NCBI GenBank assembly: GCA_022565665.1
Contig: JAIUMI010000001.1
Location: 310,001 to 374,000 of the forward strand
DNA length: 64,000 nt
DNA from: Glycocaulis sp.
GTDB lineage: Bacteria > Pseudomonadota > Alphaproteobacteria > Caulobacterales > Maricaulaceae
Reading direction: 5' to 3'
Position 1 is the first letter of the stretch. Each line of letters starts with the position of its first letter. The notes beneath the pieces were generated by a model that was not told the DNA's origin, did no database searches, and saw only the letters and a program-made list of their open reading frames with translations. A program made the translations under genes and the position numbers. This document shows, piece after piece, positions 58,363-64,000 of the stretch.

Positions 58363-58608
58363 ATGAAAGCGCTGATCGGCAAATGGGGGCAGTCGCAGGC
58401 TGTGCGCCTGCCCAAGGACGTGTCCGACCGTCTGCGCCTGAAAGCCGGTGACGAGGTGGAAATGGAACTGGTCGAAGGCCGTCTTGTCATCACACCCGTC
58501 AAGCGCCCGGCCAAGCTGGACCCCGAGACACTTTTCGCCGAGATGGAGCTGTGTGACCCACCTGCCGAAACCGGCTGGGGGCCAGCGCGCGGGGCGGAGG
58601 CTTGGTAG
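58363..58608 (+). CDS. mazE: MazE-type antitoxin
   Basis: The 81-residue protein has the AbrB/MazE DNA-binding fold: KWGQSQAVRLPKDVSDRLRLKAGDEVEMELVEGRLVITPV is the MazE/ChpAI pattern (GNSxAVRxP, here GQSQAVRLP). The C-terminal 30 residues, acidic and less ordered, would wrap around MazF. GGGAGAAAGGCG precedes the ATG. It overlaps mazF by 7 bases. Confidence 0.9.
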   Translation: MKALIGKWGQSQAVRLPKDVSDRLRLKAGDEVEMELVEGRLVITPVKRPAKLDPETLFAEMELCDPPAETGWGPARGAEAW

Positions 58609-58982
58609 CGCAGGCGGTCGCTTTCCAGCCCGGCGATCTGGTCTGGCTGGAGTTCGGCGGGACATCCGGCCACGAACAGGACGGGCGGCGGCCCGCCGTC
58701 GTCGTCTCTGCGGGCGGCTATAATGCGCGCTCCAGCCTGATCCTCGTCTGCCCTGTCACCAGCAGCGGCAAGCCATGGCCCTTCAAGGTGAAGCTGGCCG
58801 GTGAGACCGGCGGGATTGATGGCCATGTCCTCGTGGATCAGGTCCGCGCCATTGATCCCAAGGCACGCTTTGCCCGGCAGGCGGGCAGGATCAGCGGGGC
58901 CTGTCTTGCCGACATCAGGGTGCGCCTCGCCGTTGTTCTCGCCCTACCCCCGGAAACCCAGGGCGACGAGATAGGTCTCTGA
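58602..58982 (+). CDS. mazF: MazF/PemK-type endoribonuclease toxin
   Basis: The 126-residue protein is a PemK/MazF toxin: [34 protein letters not shown] is the opening strand pair with the conserved GDLVWxxF...GxEQxxRRPAVVV motif. [20 protein letters not shown] and [12 protein letters not shown] follow. It cleaves mRNA at short sequence motifs. The start is a TTG at 58602, only 2-3 bases from GGAGG, so its initiation probably depends on coupling with mazE. Its 3' end overlaps the convergent rlmE gene by 39 bases. Confidence 0.9.
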   Translation: MVAQAVAFQPGDLVWLEFGGTSGHEQDGRRPAVVVSAGGYNARSSLILVCPVTSSGKPWPFKVKLAGETGGIDGHVLVDQVRAIDPKARFARQAGRISGACLADIRVRLAVVLALPPETQGDEIGL

Positions 58983-59675
58983 GCTGTCGGCGCGGCTGGC
59001 GGCGGGCTTGGCGTGCTTCACCTTGTCAAAGCGCGGTTTCAGCCGGGCGAGGATTTCGCTTTCGGTGCCGCCCTGAAACGCCTTGGCGACGAACGCCCCG
59101 CCGGGGCGAAGCGTTTCCAGCGCGAAGTCTGCCGCCGCCTCGACCAGATTGACGATGCGCAAATGGTCCGTGCTCTTGTGCCCGGTAGTCCAGGGGGCAA
59201 GGTCGGAGAGCACAATATCGGCCGGACCGCCCAGCGCTTCCTTCACTGCCTCAGGCGCGCCGGGATCGGTGAAATCCATCGTGAGCAGGACTGCGCCAGC
59301 GATGTGGTCCATCTCCAGAAGGTCGATGCCGACGACATGGCTCGCCCCGCGTTTGAGGGCCACCTGCACCCAGCCACCCGGAGCCGCGCCAAGATCAGCC
59401 ACGCGCATGCCGGGTTTGAGAAGACCGAACTTCTCGTCCAGCTCGATCAGCTTGTAGGCCGCGCGCGAGCGATAGCCTTCCGCCTTCGCGCGCTGCACAT
59501 AAGGATCGTTGAGCTGGCGCTCCAGCCAGCGCTGGGACGAGACTTTACGCTTCTTGGCGGTCTTTACCCGCTCATGAAACTGCTTGTCGGCGCGCTTGCT
59601 GCCTCCCGCAGTGACAGGGCCGGAACGCCTGCGGCGGCGTTCTTCAGGCGGGCCATCGTCCTTGCCTGAACTCAT
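58944..59675 (-). CDS. rlmE: 23S rRNA (uridine-2552-2'-O) methyltransferase
   Basis: The 243-residue protein has the RrmJ/FtsJ core: [21 protein letters not shown] (the first catalytic Lys), the SAM-binding [36 protein letters not shown] (catalytic Asp), [11 protein letters not shown] (second Lys) and [15 protein letters not shown] (Glu), completing the K-D-K-E tetrad. It methylates U2552 of 23S rRNA. An extra basic N-terminal segment of about 40 residues precedes the core. Its start overlaps the stop of the upstream ppx gene by 4 bases, so the two are translationally coupled. Confidence 0.95.
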   Translation of the reverse strand: MSSGKDDGPPEERRRRRSGPVTAGGSKRADKQFHERVKTAKKRKVSSQRWLERQLNDPYVQRAKAEGYRSRAAYKLIELDEKFGLLKPGMRVADLGAAPGGWVQVALKRGASHVVGIDLLEMDHIAGAVLLTMDFTDPGAPEAVKEALGGPADIVLSDLAPWTTGHKSTDHLRIVNLVEAAADFALETLRPGGAFVAKAFQGGTESEILARLKPRFDKVKHAKPAASRADSSETYLVALGFRG

Positions 59676-60808
59676 GCCTCGCCTCCTGCTGCCGGCACGG
59701 CCTTGCCACGGCCGCGCGCCTTGCGGCCGCGCCGCCCGCGCTTGCGCTTGGGATAGATGAGATTGAGCAGCAGACCCTCGCGAAGTCCGCGGTCTCCCAC
59801 CCGAAGGTGCGGCACCGGCCAGGCATCCATCACCGCCTCAAGGATAGCGCATCCCGCCACCACCAGATCGGCGCGCTCGGTGCCGATACACCCCTCGCCT
59901 GCCCGCCCCGCGGCATCCCTGGAAGACAGCCGGCCACACGCCGCGCGCGCCTCTTGTGAACTGATCCACAGCCCGTCTACCTGGTTGCGGTCATAACGCA
60001 CAAGATTGAGATGTACGCCAGCCAGCGAGGTGACCGTGCCGGACGTCCCGACCATATGCGCTCGGCCTGCCTCAAAAAGCGGGCGCAGGCGGCGCGCACC
60101 TTTGGGAAAACGCATCTCCTTGCGCACCTCGGCTTTCAGGCTTTCATACCAGGCAAGGCGTTCCTCAGCGTCCATATTGTCCGGTTCGGGCAGGCGTTCC
60201 GACAGGGTGACGACGCCCAGCGGTATGGTCGTCCAGCCGCGAATGCCGGGCCGGCCCGCATCGGGATAACCGCCACGCGCGCGCCACTCGGCCAGATCGA
60301 GCCAGCACATCTCGGTCGACCCGCCCCCGATATCGACCACCAGCGCGGCGTCGAAGCTGTCATCCAGGAGATCGAGACTGCCCTGCACGGCAAGGCGCGC
60401 CTCCTCCTCCGGGCTGATCAGATCAAGCGAGAGGCCGGTTTCCTGCCGCACGCGCTCAATGAAGGCCGGGCCATTATCAGCCATGCGGCAGGCCTGAGTG
60501 GCCACCGCCCGCAGCTTGGTGACCCGGCGGCGCTCCAGCTTCTGCGCGCATACGGCGAGCGCTTCGACCGCGCGGTCCATGGCGTCCTGGGAGAGCGAGC
60601 CGCTGGCGCCCAGCCCCTCGCCCAGCTTCACGATGCGCGAAAAGCTTTCCACCACGCGAAACCCGCGATGGGCGCGCTTGGCCATCAGCATGCGGCAATT
60701 ATTGGTGCCAAGGTCTATCGCGCCATAAATGACATCGCCGCGTGAACGCGATTGCGATTTGCCCTGCGATTCGCGCGCTGGCCGCCCGCCAGCTGCGTTG
60801 GTATCCAT
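59672..60808 (-). CDS. ppx: Ppx/GppA phosphatase family protein (exopolyphosphatase)
   Basis: The 378-residue ASKHA-fold enzyme has the phosphate-1 region [16 protein letters not shown] near residue 27, [36 protein letters not shown], the second phosphate motif [13 protein letters not shown], and the [14 protein letters not shown] motif. It hydrolyses terminal phosphates of polyphosphate and/or pppGpp; the two activities cannot be told apart here. The length is that of the short alphaproteobacterial forms. The C-terminus is Lys/Arg-rich. It is co-transcribed with rlmE. Confidence 0.9.
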   Translation of the reverse strand: MDTNAAGGRPARESQGKSQSRSRGDVIYGAIDLGTNNCRMLMAKRAHRGFRVVESFSRIVKLGEGLGASGSLSQDAMDRAVEALAVCAQKLERRRVTKLRAVATQACRMADNGPAFIERVRQETGLSLDLISPEEEARLAVQGSLDLLDDSFDAALVVDIGGGSTEMCWLDLAEWRARGGYPDAGRPGIRGWTTIPLGVVTLSERLPEPDNMDAEERLAWYESLKAEVRKEMRFPKGARRLRPLFEAGRAHMVGTSGTVTSLAGVHLNLVRYDRNQVDGLWISSQEARAACGRLSSRDAAGRAGEGCIGTERADLVVAGCAILEAVMDAWPVPHLRVGDRGLREGLLLNLIYPKRKRGRRGRKARGRGKAVPAAGGEA

Positions 60809-60990
60809 GTCTTTCGAGCCTTAATGCCCGGAAAAACCCGGCGGAGCGCGCATGCCCGTGTGTCGAGCGCGCAGCCCTGATGCCCGGCAATCCGGTCTGG
60901 TCTATGTGTTGAAGAGAATGATAACACGATTGTGACACGATGACAGATGTTTGCCGCGCAGGGCCTGCAAATGCCACGTACAGCTGACCG

Positions 60991-61017
60991 CTTGCCCTGC
61001 CGCCGATCAGTTATAAC
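60991..61017 (+). promoter_or_regulatory. Possible promoter of hspQ
   Basis: CTTGCC (60991-60996) and TATAAC (61012-61017) are separated by 15 bases, 44 bases before the hspQ GTG. The CTTGCC element also resembles the -35 box of heat-shock sigma-32 promoters. The spacing is short, so this is a weak assignment. Confidence 0.3.
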
Positions 61018-61060
61018 TCACTGTTTTAATTGAATTAGATGGCGGAAAGGAAAAGCGGCC

Positions 61061-61381
61061 GTGCGTGAAGCCAGATTTGCCATCGGTGATGTGGTCCGCC
61101 ACCGGCTCTTCCCGTTCCGGGGGGTGGTATTTGATGTCGATCCGGAATTTGCCAATACCGAGGAATGGTGGCTGGCAATCCCGGAGCGTATCCGCCCGCG
61201 CAAGGACCAGCCCTTCTATCATGTGCTGGCAGAGAACGAGCAGACCCACTACACCGCCTATGTGTCAGAGCAGAACCTGCTGCCGGACGCGGCCAGCGGC
61301 CCTGTCAGCCACCCGGAAGCCACACGGCTCTTCGCCGGGTTTGACGGAGAGCGCTACACGCTGAAGGGTAAAGCGAACTAG
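61061..61381 (+). CDS. hspQ: Heat shock protein HspQ
   Basis: The 106-residue protein has the HspQ/YccV signature from its start: REARFAIGDVVRHRLFPFRGVVFDVDPEFANTEEWW, then QPFYHVLAENEQTHYTAYVSEQNLLPD. HspQ was found as a hemimethylated-DNA-binding protein and acts as a specificity enhancer of the Lon protease. The start is a GTG at 61061; an ATG upstream is in another frame and meets a stop. GGAAAGG precedes it. Its 3' end overlaps the convergent gene by 4 bases. Confidence 0.94.
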   Translation: MREARFAIGDVVRHRLFPFRGVVFDVDPEFANTEEWWLAIPERIRPRKDQPFYHVLAENEQTHYTAYVSEQNLLPDAASGPVSHPEATRLFAGFDGERYTLKGKAN

Positions 61382-61791
61382 CCCGCCAGCACCCAGACCA
61401 GCACCGGCGGCCAGACCAGCGCAATCAGGACGAGGATGGCGACCAGCCAGGCGCTGGACTGCAGCCCGCATCCGCGTTTCAGGGCGGGATATTCCGTTCC
61501 GACGAGAAAGCCCGCTGCCGCAAGAGCCTGCAGGGCAAGCAGCGGCATCATCACCTTTGGCCAGATCAGGCCTGCTGCTGACATGATGACGGTCGCGAGC
61601 CAGACGCCGCGTGCCAGCCCGCGATAACCGCCATAGCTGATGGAAAGGGAGCGGCGCAGCGTCTCCCCGCCCTCGATAGGGCGCCAAAGCAGAGCTACCA
61701 GCACACCGAACACAAGGATGTTGGCCGCATACGCACCGCGCAGCGCAGCCAGCGCCGGTTCGTCCGTGATTATCCCCGCCAGAGCGTCCAT
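61378..61791 (-). CDS. Hypothetical membrane protein
   Basis: The 137-residue protein has about four hydrophobic helices (NILVFGVLVALLW, GVWLATVIMSAAGLIWP, MPLLALQALAAAGFLV and WLVAILVLIALVWPPVLVW). No motif of a named family is seen. Helix 1 is followed by RPIEGGETLRRSLSISYGGYRGLARG, a polar amphipathic loop. I chose the ATG at 61791; a longer frame to 61821 lacks a ribosome site. It overlaps hspQ tail-to-tail and has a 66-base gap to the FAH gene, which reads in the same direction. Confidence 0.6.
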   Translation of the reverse strand: MDALAGIITDEPALAALRGAYAANILVFGVLVALLWRPIEGGETLRRSLSISYGGYRGLARGVWLATVIMSAAGLIWPKVMMPLLALQALAAAGFLVGTEYPALKRGCGLQSSAWLVAILVLIALVWPPVLVWVLAG

Positions 61792-61857
61792 AGGTCCACT
61801 CTGGCTGGGGAATGTGACCAAAGCTGACGGGTGGCGCGGCAGGATTAAGGCGGGACG

Positions 61858-62871
61858 CTACCGCTCGTAGCGCACCACTTCCTGCTCGATAGCTCCGAAG
61901 ATGGATTTGCCGGATTTATCGCGCATATCGATGCGGATCGTGTCGCCCGGCGTCATGAAGGGGGTTTTCGGTTTGCCGTCATTGATCGTCTCGATCATGC
62001 GGATTTCCGCGATGCACGAATAGCCCTTGCCGCCTTCGCTGACCGGCTTGCCGGGACCACCATCGAGCTTGTTCGACACCGTGCCGGAACCAACGATGGT
62101 TCCCGCCGTCACGGGCCGCGTCTTGGCAAGATGGGCGATCAGTTCTGGAAAACCGAACGTCATGTCCACGCCTGCATCCGGCTCGCCAAAGAGCTTGCCG
62201 TTATACTGCGAGCGGAGCGGCAGGTGCAGGCGCGCACCGTCCCACGCCTCGCCCAGCTCATCGGGCGTCACGGCGACGGGTGAAAAGGCGGTCGGTGGCT
62301 TGGACTGGAAGAAGCCGAACCCTTTGGCCAGTTCGCCGGGGATGAGACCTCGCAGGGACACGTCATTGCAGATCATCACAAGGCGGATGGCCTTGGCGGC
62401 CTCGTCCGCCGTGCAGCCCATCGGCGCGTCGCCGGTGATGACGGCCACCTCGCCCTCGAAATCGAGGCCCCACGCATCATCGCCAAGCGGAATGGGCTCG
62501 CGGGGAGCCAGGAAGGCATCAGACCCGCCCTGATACATCAGCGGGTCGGTCCAGAAGCTCTCCGGCATTTCCGCGCCGCGCGCTTTCCTGACCAGTTCGA
62601 CGTGGTTCACATAGGCCGATCCATCGGCCCATTGATAAGCGCGCGGCAGCGGTGAGAGCGCCTCATGCTCATGGAACCGCTCGCGCGGAATGGTCTCGCG
62701 GTGCAACTCGTCCGACAGGGTTTCGAGCTTCGGGGCAATCACGTCCCAGTTGTCGAGTGCTGCCTGCAAGGTGGGCGCGATGTGCGTGGCGTCGGCGCAC
62801 CAGGCAAGATCCTTGGAGACCACGACCAGACGGCCATCGCGGCGGCCATTCTTCAGGCTGGCAAGTTTCAT
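61858..62871 (-). CDS. Fumarylacetoacetate hydrolase family protein
   Basis: The 337-residue protein has the FAH-family fold. The N-terminal cap (1-80) is followed by LMYQGGSDAFLAPREPIPLG, WGLDFEGEVAVITGDAPMG (metal-binding Glu-x-Glu), MICNDVSLRGLIP, SKPPTAFSPVAVTPDELG and GTIVGSGTVSNKL, GKGYSCIAEIRMIETI. Members hydrolyse C-C bonds in acylpyruvates or hydrate and isomerise ring-cleavage products. This long form is typical of fumarylacetoacetase-like proteins. AAGGAG is 8-9 bases before the ATG. It is 21 bases downstream of the carbonic anhydrase gene, so it may be in the sbt-type operon. Confidence 0.88.
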   Translation of the reverse strand: MKLASLKNGRRDGRLVVVSKDLAWCADATHIAPTLQAALDNWDVIAPKLETLSDELHRETIPRERFHEHEALSPLPRAYQWADGSAYVNHVELVRKARGAEMPESFWTDPLMYQGGSDAFLAPREPIPLGDDAWGLDFEGEVAVITGDAPMGCTADEAAKAIRLVMICNDVSLRGLIPGELAKGFGFFQSKPPTAFSPVAVTPDELGEAWDGARLHLPLRSQYNGKLFGEPDAGVDMTFGFPELIAHLAKTRPVTAGTIVGSGTVSNKLDGGPGKPVSEGGKGYSCIAEIRMIETINDGKPKTPFMTPGDTIRIDMRDKSGKSIFGAIEQEVVRYER

Positions 62872-62892
62872 CGCTAAAGGCTCCTTTGCGCG

Positions 62893-63546
62893 TCAGGCGC
62901 GGTCAGCAAGGGGGGTAAGGGCGGGCGCCACAGGCTCAAACTGGCCATCGGGATTGAGCCATTCAAGCTCACCATCTGCAATGCCGAAGCGTGCGCCGTG
63001 AAGAGCAAGCCAGCCCTCCTGCACGGCTTCGGCAATGAACGGGAAGGACATGAGGCGCTCGCGCGAGCGGCGGATGGAGCGCAGCTCCATGTCATCGCAC
63101 AGATCATCCACGGGTGCGTCTGCGCCCAGCTCCCGGCAGGCTTCGGCATGGACAGGGATCAGCGGATCGAGCCATTTGCGCACGAACTGGGTGTCTTCTG
63201 CTGCACCGGTGGCCGCAGCATGCACCCCGCCGCACTGGCGATGGCCGAGGACCACGATGTTCTTAACTTTCAGTACCTTCACCGCATATTCCAGCGCGGC
63301 GGAAACGCCGTGATGGGCGGAGTCCGGCTCATAGGGCGGAACCAGATTGGCGACATTGCGGATGATGAACAGCTCGCCCGGCCCGGCATCGAAAATGGCG
63401 GCTGGATCGACACGGCTGTCAGCGCAGCCAATGACGAGCGTTTCAGGGCTCTGCCCCTTGGCGAGCGATTGCCAGAGACGCTGCTTGCGTTCAAAGCGCT
63501 CGGCGCGGAAGCGGGCAAAGCCCTCATGCAGGCGGGTGGGTATCAT
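62893..63546 (-). CDS. Beta-class carbonic anhydrase
   Basis: The 217-residue enzyme has the zinc-binding CADSRVDPAAI motif (Cys, and Asp-Arg dyad) near residue 40 and HRQCGGVHAAA (Cys and His) near 102, the canonical beta-CA sites. NVANLVPPYEPD and SAALEYAVKVLKVKNIVVLGH connect them. It interconverts CO2 and bicarbonate. It follows the PII-like gene after 46 bases and would supply or consume the bicarbonate taken up by the SbtA-like transporter. Confidence 0.94.
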   Translation of the reverse strand: MIPTRLHEGFARFRAERFERKQRLWQSLAKGQSPETLVIGCADSRVDPAAIFDAGPGELFIIRNVANLVPPYEPDSAHHGVSAALEYAVKVLKVKNIVVLGHRQCGGVHAAATGAAEDTQFVRKWLDPLIPVHAEACRELGADAPVDDLCDDMELRSIRRSRERLMSFPFIAEAVQEGWLALHGARFGIADGELEWLNPDGQFEPVAPALTPLADRA

Positions 63547-63592
63547 GAGGGCGGTCTAGCCTTCGATTGGGCGCGCGGCAAGCGCGGCTATG

Positions 63593-63904
63593 TCAGAACC
63601 GGTCGGCGCGCACCACCTGCACGTCCGACACCATGACGATGCCGATCTGGCGCTCCAGCAGCGCATAGACACGCTCCAGCACGGTATCGAGCACGGCGGG
63701 GTCGATGATCACCAGAACCATCACCATGCGCCCCGCGCTGGTGATCTGGCCCTCACGCGACCAGCTGCCATTGGCCCCGCGCCCGGACTTGGCTGGCAGC
63801 ACGGTCCACCCCTTCACGCCGGCCTTTTCCAGCACGGCTTCAAGGCGCGGCACGGCGGGCATCTCGATAATGATCTCAAGGCGCTTTTTCAGGCTGGTCT
63901 GCAT
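63593..63904 (-). CDS. PII-like signalling protein (SbtB/CPII type)
   Basis: The 103-residue protein has a PII-like ferredoxin fold. The opening strand is KRLEIIIEM, then the helix VPRLEAVLEKAGVKGWTVL, a glycine-rich T-loop region AKSGRGANGSWSREGQITSAG (compare GKGSR in SbtB), the strand RMVMVLVIID, a helix and the closing strand IGIVMVSDVQVVR. SbtB proteins bind cAMP or adenine nucleotides and gate the SbtA bicarbonate transporter. Its start is 5 bases from the upstream sbtA-like stop, a clear operon link. The nucleotide ligand is unproven. Confidence 0.82.
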   Translation of the reverse strand: MQTSLKKRLEIIIEMPAVPRLEAVLEKAGVKGWTVLPAKSGRGANGSWSREGQITSAGRMVMVLVIIDPAVLDTVLERVYALLERQIGIVMVSDVQVVRADRF

Positions 63905-63908
63905 CGGT

Positions 63909-64000
63909 CTAGCCTCCAGTGCCGGTTACAAGCCGGGCAAGCCAGAAATAAAGCGGAATGCCCGCCACCAGATTGAACGGGAAAGTGATCCCCAGCGCCA
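63909..64000 (-). CDS. SbtA-like sodium/bicarbonate symporter, C-terminal end (cut by window edge)
   Basis: Only the last 29 residues are inside the window, read leftward from the edge. ITFPFNLVAGIPLYFWLA matches the end of the final membrane helix of SbtA-type bicarbonate transporters (recalled as TFPFN...GIPLYYALA). The stop codon (63909-63911) is followed 5 bases later by the PII-like gene. The fragment is short, so the identification leans on this motif and on the neighbouring SbtB-like and carbonic anhydrase genes. Confidence 0.7.
   Translation of the reverse strand, partial: ALGITFPFNLVAGIPLYFWLARLVTGTGG

Noticed and set aside
1-64000. CRISPR arrays, insertion sequences, prophage genes
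   Set aside because: No regularly spaced direct repeats, transposase or phage structural genes were seen on either strand.

Overview
The window (about 63-65% G+C, dense, mostly short intergenic gaps) reads as chromosomal DNA of an alphaproteobacterium. The best guess is the Caulobacterales/Maricaulales/Hyphomonadaceae side (Maricaulis, Glycocaulis or Oceanicaulis type). The reasons are the neighbourhood rpsT-dnaA-dnaN-recF with an enoyl-CoA hydratase, mutM, ubiE, ubiB, coaC/coaB and dut; a two-part PntA transhydrogenase; a small aa3-oxidase subunit IV protein; an NtrC/TacA-like response regulator; and clusters of GANTC (CcrM-type methylation) sites in front of dnaA and dnaN. The taxonomic placement is inference; no marker gene was compared.

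Layout. 1-9,060: the end of an outer-membrane beta-barrel gene, MgtC-like protein, YbjN-like protein, prmA, a DrrAB-type ABC exporter, a lipoprotein, a glutathionyl-hydroquinone reductase, a pirin, a retropepsin-RimK fusion and a fasciclin protein. 9,100-18,000: tRNA-Gly(CCC), an alkaline phosphatase with a Pho box in its promoter, free-methionine sulfoxide reductase, a stand-alone Ntn-hydrolase-like protein with a partner, DoxX, a DPP-IV type peptidase and a sigma-54 response regulator. 18,250-22,707: alpha/beta hydrolase, cytochrome oxidase subunit IV and the pnt operon, which contains a 29-residue membrane peptide gene.

22,715-35,706 is a catabolic island. A MerR regulator is divergent from SDR - acyl-CoA carboxylase beta - acyl-CoA dehydrogenase - enoyl-CoA hydratase - biotin carboxylase alpha - BKACE (DUF849) - acyl-CoA ligase - Baeyer-Villiger-like monooxygenase. 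Two esterase-type hydrolases converge on its end. The order SDR-C-D-E-F matches my recollection of the Pseudomonas acyclic-terpene (atuBCDEF) operon. The added BKACE, monooxygenase and hydrolases suggest a pathway for a branched ketone, ester or isoprenoid substrate. This is the most interesting system in the window.

35,791-45,422: glpK, a ThrRS lacking the TGS domain, a PIF1-like helicase, then recF, dnaN, dnaA and rpsT read leftward. 45,565-57,249: enoyl-CoA hydratase, TraB/GumN protein, mutM, YbaY-like lipoprotein, ubiE, ubiB, an AbrB-Doc toxin-antitoxin pair, separate coaC and coaB, a secreted protein, dut, a small SFPD-repeat protein and uvrD. 57,427-64,000: a membrane protein bounded by direct repeats, mazEF, rlmE, ppx, hspQ, a small membrane protein, and a leftward run sbtA (cut by the window edge) - PII-like sbtB - beta carbonic anhydrase - FAH-family hydrolase that looks like a bicarbonate uptake unit.

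I saw no CRISPR array, no insertion sequence and no prophage. Two families of structured intergenic repeats are described, as are several terminators, some of which sit unusually close to start codons.
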